Below are positions 6,402 to 15,875 of a stretch of DNA of 57,839 nt, piece after piece (the stretch's first letter is position 1; each line of letters begins with the position of its first letter). The notes beneath the pieces are model-generated. The model worked only from the letters and a program-made list of their open reading frames with translations. It searched no databases and had not been told where the DNA came from. The DNA is from Hydrogenothermaceae bacterium (GTDB taxonomy: Bacteria; Aquificota; Aquificia; Aquificales; Hydrogenothermaceae): assembly GCA_015490675.1 (NCBI GenBank), contig WFXI01000320.1, positions 89,640 through 147,478 of the forward strand, read 5' to 3'. The position numbers and the translations under genes were made by a program.

Positions 6402-8636
6402 ATGATGGAACAACTTTCTTTAGGATTCTCGAAAAATCACAACCCAAAACAAAAGAAAAACACCAGCTCTAACAAAATAAAAAGTACATATGAAAATATT
6501 TTAAAAACAGAAAAATTAAGTATAACTAAGCCAAAAGAACTAGAATCTAATCACAAAGCCTTAGAAAAAATCAGAAAAAATCAATTCAGTTCAGATATAT
6601 TTAATATAAATTTACCTGAAATATTAAGCCCAGAAGAAATTGAATCAATATACTATATTTCACTACAAAAAAATGCAGAAAAAGAAAAAATATTTTATAT
6701 AATAAAAAAAAGCATCAAAAAAATAAAATCTATAAATAAAGAAAAAGAAATAGAAATAGACATATCCAATCTTGAAAACCTATTTGAACAAATAAATTCA
6801 GAAGAAGAAACTTTTCAAAGTTTTCTAGACGAATACAAGGACATATATGAAAAAATCAATATAAAAGAAAAATCTAAAATAAATGAACATTTAAATCTAT
6901 ATGAAATTCTAAATCTAGTACCTATAGATATATTTAGTCAGAAGAAAATAAATGTATTTACGAATAAGATATCTCCATTAATTAGAGCAATAAACCCAAA
7001 GCAAATAAATGTTTTCTTTACAGAAAAGGACTATATAAAGAGATATATAACTAAAAAAGCATTAAAGGGAGAATATTTAGGAAAAACATTTTGTGAAAGT
7101 CTAAAAGACATCAGAAGTAAAAGTATAGAATTGGCATTGTTATTTATAAATGAAAATAAGATAAAAATATCAAAAGAAGACATTATAGAAATAAGGAAAA
7201 ATACAATTTCAAAGAAGCTAATAGAAAACAATATAGCCAAGGAAGGATCAATAACATATGAAGCAATCCACCCTAAAATGAAAAATTTTGGAATTTCAGT
7301 AATAATTGGACCATCATCTATACTAACAAATAAAAAGCTTAAATTTAAAAAGCACGAATTAATAGCAATACCTTTATTTACCATATATTATTACGACGAT
7401 AGTGAAAATACTACAATGAATATAAATGCTATAGATGTTAATGGAAAACAAAAGGAAGTCAAAGTAAATAAAGCAATATCCATATTTTGCACAATGAAAG
7501 AAGAGGATTTTATGAAATCCCCTATAGATCAAAATCCTTACGCATTTTTCGTTGAAAACCTAAAACAAATAAAAAGTATAAAAAAACTAGAAGAATACAA
7601 AAAAATATTAAAAAACCTCGAATACATAAATAGTATTAGAATAAACAATGAATTTAAGAAAATATTTAACAAAACATGTAAAGACTTAATATCTGAATTA
7701 AAAATAAGCAGAAACTTTCTAATAGCATCTATTTTAAAAGAAATACTTGAAAATATTGAAAAAGAAAATATAGAAAAATTAGACAGAAACAAGTATATAA
7801 AAAAATTAATAAATTACACGAATCAAGAAAAAAGAATAAAAAACCTATTTAAAATAAATCTAATAAAAAGTTCCAAACAAAGTATAATAAACCCTCAAAT
7901 AGAAAAGGAAATAGAATATATAAAAAGTCTTTCTGAAAAGCTGTTCTTAAAATTAAAATCTAATGAAATGTTAATACTTTATCACCTAAAAATAATATCT
8001 AAACTAATAAATGAAGATGATAAATATATTCCCTATGATATATCACAAGGTGGAAAATTCAAATCAGAAGGACAAGTAAAATATGCAAAACCTTTTGAAT
8101 TTTTATTCTGTAAAAATGACTTTATAAATCTCTGCGTATATACCAGCCAAGATTTTTCACATAGAAAAAAAGTTATAAAAATACTCGAAGATGCCCTTAA
8201 AGAAATAAAAATAATAAAATCAAATAACCAAAAAGCCTTATTAGAATTAAACAAAAATATGCTAGAAATAATAAATAAAACCACTAAAAAGGAGTTTAAA
8301 AATTTATCTGAAGCATTCAAATATATTTTTTCCTACAATGAAAATAGAACAATAGACAAAAAACTTTTAATACATCTAGAAAAAACGCTAAATGATACAA
8401 ACCTTCTTTACTTAATAGAAATTTTAAAACTAGTGTCTAAAGGATATATAAACAAAATTATAAAACATAACAATATGTCAAAAATCTATTCAGAAATGCC
8501 CTCTATAATACAAAAAATAAAAGATATATTCACATATATAGAAAATAAAGAAAATATAGTAACGAGAATAACAATAGATAAAACATTAAAAAAGATAAAC
8601 AGCTTAGAAGAAGAACTACAAAATATTAATATCTAA
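6402..8636 (+). CDS. Large unknown protein with an N-terminal clamp-binding-like motif
   Basis: The 744-residue protein is Lys/Glu/Ile-rich and mostly predicted helix, with no catalytic motif I can recognise. Its N-terminus reads MMEQLSLGF: QLSLGF fits the hexapeptide beta-clamp-binding consensus QxxLxF, and the gene directly follows the clamp-like gene. A more globular section lies around residues 285-375 (ISVIIGPSSIL.., IPLFTIYYYDD..). A second conserved-looking patch is YDISQGGKFKSEGQVKYAKPFEF (about 545-568). A good ribosome site (AGGAG) precedes two adjacent ATGs. It may be a clamp-recruited replication or repair factor. Function unknown. Confidence 0.75.
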   Translation: MMEQLSLGFSKNHNPKQKKNTSSNKIKSTYENILKTEKLSITKPKELESNHKALEKIRKNQFSSDIFNINLPEILSPEEIESIYYISLQKNAEKEKIFYIIKKSIKKIKSINKEKEIEIDISNLENLFEQINSEEETFQSFLDEYKDIYEKINIKEKSKINEHLNLYEILNLVPIDIFSQKKINVFTNKISPLIRAINPKQINVFFTEKDYIKRYITKKALKGEYLGKTFCESLKDIRSKSIELALLFINENKIKISKEDIIEIRKNTISKKLIENNIAKEGSITYEAIHPKMKNFGISVIIGPSSILTNKKLKFKKHELIAIPLFTIYYYDDSENTTMNINAIDVNGKQKEVKVNKAISIFCTMKEEDFMKSPIDQNPYAFFVENLKQIKSIKKLEEYKKILKNLEYINSIRINNEFKKIFNKTCKDLISELKISRNFLIASILKEILENIEKENIEKLDRNKYIKKLINYTNQEKRIKNLFKINLIKSSKQSIINPQIEKEIEYIKSLSEKLFLKLKSNEMLILYHLKIISKLINEDDKYIPYDISQGGKFKSEGQVKYAKPFEFLFCKNDFINLCVYTSQDFSHRKKVIKILEDALKEIKIIKSNNQKALLELNKNMLEIINKTTKKEFKNLSEAFKYIFSYNENRTIDKKLLIHLEKTLNDTNLLYLIEILKLVSKGYINKIIKHNNMSKIYSEMPSIIQKIKDIFTYIENKENIVTRITIDKTLKKINSLEEELQNINI

Positions 8637-8638
8637 AG

Positions 8639-8662
8639 TTTGATTATAAATTTACAATCAAA
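8639..8662. repeat. AT-only palindrome, copy 2 (one mismatch)
   Basis: It is identical to the 961 copy except for one C (TTTACAATC). It starts 2 bases after the stop codon of the 744-aa gene and ends 18 bases before the ATG of the SF2 helicase, spanning the gene junction. Confidence 0.65.
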
Positions 8663-8680
8663 TATATAAATGGAGGAAAA

Positions 8681-11600
8681 ATGAATAAAATTTCAAAAGA
8701 CATAGTAAAAAATGCAATTTTAACAATAAAAGAAGAAAAAAAGAATATAGAAAAAATAAAAAAAGAAATAGAAAAATATGGCTTACTAACTACAGAAAAC
8801 AAGAAAGGAATGAGAAACATAAATAAGCTACATGATATAAGGTTCAAAAACAGTATAATAAAACTAAAAAACAACCTAGCATTTATAAAAGAATTTAAAA
8901 ACTACAATATGTTCGTACCCTTATTTGATAATATAGAACCACCAATAAACAGAGGAAAAAATAAAAAAATAAAAATCCAAAAAGACATAGAAAGAAAGGA
9001 ATATAAAGGTTTTGATAACACCAGTTTCCTACTACTTCCTTTTAAAAAGGACATAAGAGAGAAAATAAAAAAAGAAATAAAATCAAAAATAGTGGAACTA
9101 AAAGAAAAACTAGAAGAATTATCTGTTTTAGTATATGAACAACTAAATCCACAAAACGAAGAACATAAAGAAAAATTAGATAAAATAGAAAAAGAAGGAA
9201 TTCAACCACTAACAGAATTGGGAAAACTTTGGGATTTTTTAATAACAACAACACCAAATAAAAAAGATTTAGTAAATTATATAGATATTTTATTAAATTT
9301 CTCTCTGGAAGAAATACTTTCAAACAAAAAGGAAATAGAAAAGTTTTCAGATAAAACATTTTCCCAAAAAATAGAAAATTTCAAAAAACATAAAAATATC
9401 TATACTTTGCAACCTTTAAGAACATCTTTATTATTATTTAATCAATACATATCACAATTAGAAAGAGAAATAATAATAAATAAATACTATAAAAAAGAAA
9501 ACTTTAATAAGGAATACAAGGAATTCTTAAAAGAGTTAGAGCAAATAAAAAATATATTCAACCTTAAAATAGAATTAACAGAAGCACAAAAGATACTTAC
9601 ATTTTCTTACATAAAAGATATAACAGACCATATAAAAAACTCAAAAAAATTACAACCTATAACAATATTAAATACTTCAGAGGTGGGAACTGGAAAAACA
9701 TTTACCTTGCCATTTGTTGCTTATACAATAGCAATAAAATATTTAGAAAAATATTCAAAGAAAGCAATTTTTCTACTTATAACAGAAGCAAATTTATTAA
9801 TAGAAACTAAACAAAAAATAGTTGAAGAAGTTGGTTTAGATGAAGAAAATATAAAGATAATAGAAAATAACAATATTGAAAAAATGGAATTAAACCCATG
9901 GGACATATATCTAATATCTAAAAACAGATTTCAAATGTTAAACAATGATTCAATAAGAAACTTATCTAGAAAAATACGAAAACAAAATCTATTGATAAAT
10001 CTCATTTTAGATGAAGCTTCATATCTAAAAAATCATTCATCTAAAACTTCAAAAATTTATCAAAGATTTAAATCTAATCTAATAAAAGAAAAAATTCTTG
10101 GATTTGAAATGTTAATGACAGCAACACCAATATCAAACGATACAAAAGATATTATATATTTTGTAAACCCTCATAAAAAAATAATACAAAAATTACAAAA
10201 GGAAGTACACAAAGATACAACAAAATTACAAGGTTTTTCTAAGTCATATAAAAGATTATTTGAAGAAAAACTAACATTTAAAGAAGTTCTTAAACTTGCT
10301 GCATTTGGATACGATAAATCAATAAAAATAGATAAAAATACCCATATAGAAACAAAAGCTGCAGTTCTATTATCTGCATACCATAGAAAACACTTTAATC
10401 TTCAAAAATACATAGACAAATTAAATGAAAATCAAAAGAATAAAGATACGGAAAATACAAATACAAAAAATATAATAGATGAAATATCTATAATACAAAA
10501 AGAAACGGGAATAATAGGACAAAAAGTAAATGAAAAAAATTTTAGAAAAGGAAAAAAAGATAAAAATATATCTATAAAACTTATTGACTGCTTAAGTGAA
10601 CTATCAGATATAAAAGGTATAGATAGAATATTAAACTCAAAAGATATAAATAATTCTGTACTTACAAACAGTATAGTTTTAGAAACAAATTTTATAGAAA
10701 CTTCAATATTCAATGAAATGATAAAAAATGCAAGAATAATATCCAACTTCCAAAGATTTAGAGATCTAATAAATTTACTAAATCAATTCAATGTTGAAAA
10801 TAAAAGAATAAAAAAAGAAAAATTTTTAATAAGACATTATTTGATAAGTCAAATATTAAACGATTCTGAAATGATAAAAACAATAAATATAACTACAAAA
10901 GAAAAATCTCTAAACAATGCTAAAATAAATAAAATCATCGTAAACAAAATAGAATATTTAAGTGCACTTAGGAAAGTTCTAGAAACAGAAAAAAATAAAG
11001 AAAACTTACTAAAGAAATTTATAATTGAAATCAACCCTATAGGATACTTTAGATTAAAAGATATTGAACAAGAAATAAAACAAACTTCCTTAAATGTAAG
11101 AAAAAAAGAACTAGAAAATATAAGATTAAAATTAAAAAATGAAATCACACAAGAAATACTCTCTATATTAGACATAGAAAGAAAAAACCTTAAAAGTGCT
11201 TTTATAGATCAGATAAAAAAAGATATAAAAATAATAGAAAACACTCAGGACAACAGAATTGAATTTAATCCTGTATCATTATCATCTTATAAGAATTTCT
11301 TAATGGAAATCGAAGAGGACTTAAAAATAGAACCAAAATTAGAATCTATAATTAATAATCCACAATTATATAACGACATTTTTCAAGAAAAAACAAACTT
11401 ACTAAATATATACTCAGCTATATTTCAAGCTTCTGAATCATTAAATATGCCCATAATATCCAAACATTTAAAAAGAGCAACGAGAACTATAAAACAATTA
11501 ATAGAAAAATACATTCAAATAACAAACTTTGACTTCGAAAAATTTATTGACTTTATATCAAAAAATGCATCAACTACTTTAAATACTATGAAAAAAGTAA

Positions 11601-12343
11601 AAAATTTCTGTAGCTTAAATAACACACCTATATTGATAACAACAAATTACAAAGATTCTGTTGAATTATTGAAAGACAATAATAATTTAAAAATAACTGG
11701 AGAATTAAGCCAGAAAAAGAAAAAAGAAATAATAGATGAAGCAAATAAATTAGAAAATAATAAATCTATAATAACAACAGCACAAGCCATACTAAAAGGA
11801 ATAAGTTTTTACTATATACCTTATGGAATTTTAACTGAAACTCCAAAAAACGCAGAATTTAGAACCCAAATCTCAGGGAGATTAAGAAATCTATTCCCAC
11901 ATCATATAAAAGAAATAGAAAAAGCATCAGAAAAGATCAAAAACAAAGAAAAATGTCTAACAATCCTAAAAAGAAACCAAAAATACTTTGACATTATCTC
12001 ATCAGAAATAATGCTTAGTTTTCCAAATATACAACAAGAAAAAAATATACTGGTAGAAAGTATAAAATATATTTCTCAACACAAAGATATTACGGAAATA
12101 CAAATTAAAGAAACTTTATCCAAAGAAGATTCTAAATATGGCCACATATTCAATAAAGAAATAATAGAAGAATACTCTGAAAAAATAAAGAAAGAAAAAC
12201 TAAAAGATTTCTTAAAACACATAGAAAATAAACAAAATCAAGAAATGACTACAGAAGAACTAATAAACATAATTTCAAAATATCTGGATGAAATAGCAGA
12301 AAGAAACTTAAAGAAAACTACAATTTATAAGTTATTAACATAA
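8681..12343 (+). CDS. Very large SF2/SNF2-like helicase
   Basis: A 1220-aa P-loop ATPase. Residues 1-300 are helical and unassigned. A Q-motif-like TEAQK lies near 300, Walker A EVGTGKTF near 336, the DEAS box (LILDEASYLK) near 443 and motif III TATP near 479. Only after an insertion of roughly 550 mostly helical, charged residues come a motif V-like segment (GISFYYIPYG) and motif VI QISGRLRN near 1062. A helical C-terminus follows. This is an SF2 helicase with the two RecA lobes pushed unusually far apart. DNA translocation or remodelling is expected. It has a strong GGAGG ribosome site. It ends about 40 bases before the kinase operon, so it may be co-transcribed with it. Confidence 0.8.
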   Translation: MNKISKDIVKNAILTIKEEKKNIEKIKKEIEKYGLLTTENKKGMRNINKLHDIRFKNSIIKLKNNLAFIKEFKNYNMFVPLFDNIEPPINRGKNKKIKIQKDIERKEYKGFDNTSFLLLPFKKDIREKIKKEIKSKIVELKEKLEELSVLVYEQLNPQNEEHKEKLDKIEKEGIQPLTELGKLWDFLITTTPNKKDLVNYIDILLNFSLEEILSNKKEIEKFSDKTFSQKIENFKKHKNIYTLQPLRTSLLLFNQYISQLEREIIINKYYKKENFNKEYKEFLKELEQIKNIFNLKIELTEAQKILTFSYIKDITDHIKNSKKLQPITILNTSEVGTGKTFTLPFVAYTIAIKYLEKYSKKAIFLLITEANLLIETKQKIVEEVGLDEENIKIIENNNIEKMELNPWDIYLISKNRFQMLNNDSIRNLSRKIRKQNLLINLILDEASYLKNHSSKTSKIYQRFKSNLIKEKILGFEMLMTATPISNDTKDIIYFVNPHKKIIQKLQKEVHKDTTKLQGFSKSYKRLFEEKLTFKEVLKLAAFGYDKSIKIDKNTHIETKAAVLLSAYHRKHFNLQKYIDKLNENQKNKDTENTNTKNIIDEISIIQKETGIIGQKVNEKNFRKGKKDKNISIKLIDCLSELSDIKGIDRILNSKDINNSVLTNSIVLETNFIETSIFNEMIKNARIISNFQRFRDLINLLNQFNVENKRIKKEKFLIRHYLISQILNDSEMIKTINITTKEKSLNNAKINKIIVNKIEYLSALRKVLETEKNKENLLKKFIIEINPIGYFRLKDIEQEIKQTSLNVRKKELENIRLKLKNEITQEILSILDIERKNLKSAFIDQIKKDIKIIENTQDNRIEFNPVSLSSYKNFLMEIEEDLKIEPKLESIINNPQLYNDIFQEKTNLLNIYSAIFQASESLNMPIISKHLKRATRTIKQLIEKYIQITNFDFEKFIDFISKNASTTLNTMKKVKNFCSLNNTPILITTNYKDSVELLKDNNNLKITGELSQKKKKEIIDEANKLENNKSIITTAQAILKGISFYYIPYGILTETPKNAEFRTQISGRLRNLFPHHIKEIEKASEKIKNKEKCLTILKRNQKYFDIISSEIMLSFPNIQQEKNILVESIKYISQHKDITEIQIKETLSKEDSKYGHIFNKEIIEEYSEKIKKEKLKDFLKHIENKQNQEMTTEELINIISKYLDEIAERNLKKTTIYKLLT

Positions 12344-12385
12344 CTAATTATTTAATACTATAATATTAGAAATAATTTGGGAAAA

Positions 12386-13108
12386 ATGAAAATGCTTAAA
12401 GAAAAAGACTATAAAAAATACAAAGTTGATGCTTTCATAAATCCGTTTTTACCAAAAAAATATAAAAAGATATTAATGGAAAATTACTTTAAGGATTTTC
12501 CTAACGCTAAAGATTACAAAGATATAGAAATAGGAATAAAAATACTCAAAGAATTCGAATTTGAAAATTACTGGGAATATATGAGAATTCCTTACGAAGT
12601 TAGAAAAAAACTTGGTTTTGAGCTAGATTGGATATCTTCAAGTTATGAAGACTTACAAAAATTAAAAAAAATTAAAGAGATACATAAAAAAATTTACGAT
12701 AAGCACAAAACTAAAAAAAATCTTAACGAAAAATTAATACAAGCTAAAAAAGAAATAAATAATTACTTAATTAAATATATCCTTGATAAAGCACCTAAAA
12801 ATAAAAAAGAACTAATTATTAAAACTTTTTATTATGGATTAATAGGTTTTTTCATAGGACTATTTCTTGAAATTTTGTTAAAAATTTTGTTTCAAAACTC
12901 TATTAATAAAATAATTTTGTTTTTACTACCTTCTTCCTTCTCATTGCTCTTTATGTTTACCTACATTGCTTTTTTAACTTTTGCAGCAAGAAAACCTTAT
13001 AGAGACTATATTAAAGAAAAAAACAGATTTGAAAGAGAAATGGAAAAAATAAATACAGAATTTTATAAAGAGTTAAAAAAAGAATTTCCTGAACTAATAA
13101 AGGATTAA
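12386..13108 (+). CDS. Hypothetical membrane protein at the head of the kinase operon
   Basis: About 240 aa with a charged helical N-terminal two thirds, then two transmembrane helices (around residues 147-170 and 175-200, ending FLTFAARKPYRDY) and a charged cytoplasmic tail. The start is unsettled: TTG 12377, ATG 12386 and ATG 12392 are in frame, and only a weak TTGGGA precedes them. I give 12386. The stop lies 2 bases before the kinase ATG, so it is translationally coupled and probably anchors or senses for the kinase system. No family recognised. Confidence 0.7.
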   Translation: MKMLKEKDYKKYKVDAFINPFLPKKYKKILMENYFKDFPNAKDYKDIEIGIKILKEFEFENYWEYMRIPYEVRKKLGFELDWISSSYEDLQKLKKIKEIHKKIYDKHKTKKNLNEKLIQAKKEINNYLIKYILDKAPKNKKELIIKTFYYGLIGFFIGLFLEILLKILFQNSINKIILFLLPSSFSLLFMFTYIAFLTFAARKPYRDYIKEKNRFEREMEKINTEFYKELKKEFPELIKD

Positions 13109-13110
13109 TT

Positions 13111-15195
13111 ATGGATAATGAAAGAACCATTTTAGAAAATACCATTAAAAAAACAATATTTGAAGATGAAAGAACAGTTTTGGAAAATTTTAACGATAAA
13201 ACTATTATTGAAAACCTAAATAATCTAAATAATAATGAAAAAACAATAATAGAAAAAAACACCAATAAACCTCTTACCGAAAAATTAAACAACTTTAAGA
13301 AAAATAAAATAATAAAAGAATTCCCTGCTCTTGGGTCAGAAGCTGATATTTACCTTTTGGAAAATGGCTTTATACTAAAATTATATAGAAAAGGAATTAC
13401 TATAAACGAAGAAATTTTAATAAAAATAAAAAAACTTTCAGAAAAAAATCCATACATTATAAGAGTTATTGATTTTGGATTTGATAGAGAAAAAAACAGA
13501 TACTATGAGATAATGGAATACGCTAAATATGGATCTGTTGGTGATTTCTTTATAGAATCCCCAGCAAACAAAACACAAATAAAAACATTAGTATCACAGA
13601 TAAATGAAGCTCTTAAATATATACACCAAGAAGGAATAATTCATAGGGATTTAAAACCTACAAATATACTTGTTAAAAGTGTAAATCCATTAATATTTGC
13701 AATAAGTGATTTTGGAATATCATCTGTCTTAGATAATAATGCTACAAAGAAATTGACACAAATAAAAGGTACACCTGTATATTCTGCTCCTGAAAGCTTT
13801 ACAGGAATTATAGGACAAGAAGTAGATTATTGGTCTTTAGGAATGATAATTCTAGAAATTCTACATAAAAATCCTTTTAAAGGGTTAAATCCTCAAACAA
13901 TAATGTTTAAAATAACTTCTGAATCTGTTGAAATAAGTAAAGATATAGATGATGATGTAAAAACACTTTTACAAGGACTTTTAACTCAAAACAGAAAATA
14001 CAGATGGGGTTACAGTCAAGTTAAAAACTGGTTAGAGGGAAAAGAAGAGAAAGTTTATTATTCTTTCAAAGAAAGCAAAAATGTAACCAAGTATAATTTT
14101 CTTGGTAAAAAATTTAATACACTTGAAGAATTAATAAAAGAAGCTACAAAAGACAAAGATACCTTCCAAAAATTTATAACATTTGTAAAAAGAGGATATA
14201 TTAATCAACAATTAATGGAAAATGGTGAAGTAGAACTTGATCTACAACTTTCAGAAATTATAGAAGAAGAATCATCAAATATATTACTTGGAGTTGCTGT
14301 TATAAAACTTTTTGCACCAAATTTAATTCCTAAAATATATGGAATAAGTTTTGATGCTTTAAATTTACTCAGAATACTTTATAAAGGAAAGAATAAAAAA
14401 TCACTAACAAATGAAGAAAATCAAATATACTATATTTTAAACTCTTACCATAAAAGAGAAAAACTATTTAAATATCTTAAAGATAAAAAATTAGAGGAAT
14501 CTTTTAAAATATACTCTGATATTAAAAAGAAAACAAATAATGAGCTCTTCTCAATAAGAGTTACAGCAAATTATATAAATCCTGAAAACATAATGCCTAC
14601 TAATTATAAAGAAGCAATAGAAGAAAACCTTGTAGAAATACTCATAACTCCTATAACAAAAAAACAATTAAATCTTTTAAACAATACTTTAGAAAAATTA
14701 GAATTTGACAAAATAGAAGAAACCTTAATTAAAAATCTTGATATTGAAGAATTTAAACTAGTTAGAGATGCTCTAAGGAACATACCTGAAAATGTAAACA
14801 ATCAAGATATAGAAAAAACTATAAAAAAAATAGAAGAAATATTTGAAAACAATGAAAAAAACTTAGTTCCAAAAGAAATTAAAAACTTACTTTACACAGG
14901 ATACGAGGAATTACATAAGTTAGTGGAAGATATATCTGCACTTTTAAAAATAAGTCAAAATATAAAAACATTAGATAAGATAGAAAAAAAAGAATTCAAC
15001 AATATACAGAATATTTATAGAACATTATATATAGATAAAGACTATCTAATACCATCTGAAGCAAAGTATATCTTAAATTTTGATGTAGAAAATATATCAT
15101 TAAAGGATTGGGAATATGTGATAACAGATTTTAAAATCGCAAAAAATTTCTATATAGAAAACAAAAAAGAAATAGACGAACTAATAGGAAGTTAA
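13111..15195 (+). CDS. Serine/threonine protein kinase with N-terminal T-[IV]-x-E repeats
   Basis: The kinase domain (about residues 70-310) shows HRDLKPTN near 177, DFG near 199 and APES near 225, so it should be active. The first 50 residues contain five copies of a [KR]T[IV]xE motif (T6, T15, T22, T31, T45). These are well suited as autophosphorylation sites read by an FHA domain, which is encoded at the end of this operon. Residues 315-694 are a helical region of unknown function without transmembrane segments. The kinase, PP2C and FHA genes in one cluster imply reversible Thr phosphorylation controlling the downstream AAA+ ATPase. Total 694 aa; start ATG 2 bases after the upstream stop. 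Confidence 0.93.
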   Translation: MDNERTILENTIKKTIFEDERTVLENFNDKTIIENLNNLNNNEKTIIEKNTNKPLTEKLNNFKKNKIIKEFPALGSEADIYLLENGFILKLYRKGITINEEILIKIKKLSEKNPYIIRVIDFGFDREKNRYYEIMEYAKYGSVGDFFIESPANKTQIKTLVSQINEALKYIHQEGIIHRDLKPTNILVKSVNPLIFAISDFGISSVLDNNATKKLTQIKGTPVYSAPESFTGIIGQEVDYWSLGMIILEILHKNPFKGLNPQTIMFKITSESVEISKDIDDDVKTLLQGLLTQNRKYRWGYSQVKNWLEGKEEKVYYSFKESKNVTKYNFLGKKFNTLEELIKEATKDKDTFQKFITFVKRGYINQQLMENGEVELDLQLSEIIEEESSNILLGVAVIKLFAPNLIPKIYGISFDALNLLRILYKGKNKKSLTNEENQIYYILNSYHKREKLFKYLKDKKLEESFKIYSDIKKKTNNELFSIRVTANYINPENIMPTNYKEAIEENLVEILITPITKKQLNLLNNTLEKLEFDKIEETLIKNLDIEEFKLVRDALRNIPENVNNQDIEKTIKKIEEIFENNEKNLVPKEIKNLLYTGYEELHKLVEDISALLKISQNIKTLDKIEKKEFNNIQNIYRTLYIDKDYLIPSEAKYILNFDVENISLKDWEYVITDFKIAKNFYIENKKEIDELIGS

Positions 15196-15197
15196 TA

Positions 15198-15863
15198 ATG
15201 AAAGCTATATACTATACTAATAAGGGAAAAATAAGAAATATAAATCAAGATTGCTTACTTATAGAAGATATAGTGCAAGGCAATATGAATACCTATAAAA
15301 CTTCAAATAATGTAAGGAATTTTGTAGCAGTTGCAGATGGAGTAGGAGGAGCTCCTTCTGGTGAACTCGCATCAAAAACTGTATTACAAACCTTAAAAGA
15401 AAACGAAAATTCTTCAATAAAAGATGCAATAATAAAAGCAAAAAATAAAATAAAACAAATAGAAGAAATTCATCCACAAAATAAAGGAATGGCTACTACA
15501 TTATCAGGTATTTCATTAAAAGAAAGTATTGTATTCAATAGTGGAGATTCTAGAGTTTATAAAAAAAAGGAAAAGAATTTATGGCAGTTAACTTATGATC
15601 AAATTGATAAATATACAAATGCTTTGACATCAGCTATAACTTCAAATGTAAATGAAAAAGAAATTCAAATGAAAAAAATTAAAATTAATAAAGGTGACAT
15701 ATTTTTCTTATGTACAGATGGAATTTGGAAAGAATTTGATATTGAAGAACTAGAGGAATATTTTTTTATAGGTGACATTGAAACAGCTGCAGACCAAATA
15801 ATTCAAAAATTAAAAGTTAAAGAGCAAAAAGATAATGTTTCATTTATTATTCTAAAAATATAA
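15198..15863 (+). CDS. PP2C-family Ser/Thr phosphatase
   Basis: At 221 aa it is close to the minimal bacterial PP2C size. Metal-binding and catalytic landmarks are present in order: N-terminal NQDCLL, VADGVGGAPSGE (about residues 48-59), the GMATTLSG segment (about 98), FNSGDSRVY (about 115) and CTDGIW (about 174). It lacks membrane segments. It starts 2 bases after the kinase stop and should reverse the kinase's phosphorylation, including on the kinase's own N-terminal repeats. Arrangement and motifs make this secure; its substrate is inferred. Confidence 0.93.
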   Translation: MKAIYYTNKGKIRNINQDCLLIEDIVQGNMNTYKTSNNVRNFVAVADGVGGAPSGELASKTVLQTLKENENSSIKDAIIKAKNKIKQIEEIHPQNKGMATTLSGISLKESIVFNSGDSRVYKKKEKNLWQLTYDQIDKYTNALTSAITSNVNEKEIQMKKIKINKGDIFFLCTDGIWKEFDIEELEEYFFIGDIETAADQIIQKLKVKEQKDNVSFIILKI

Positions 15864-15875
15864 GGGGATAAAAAA

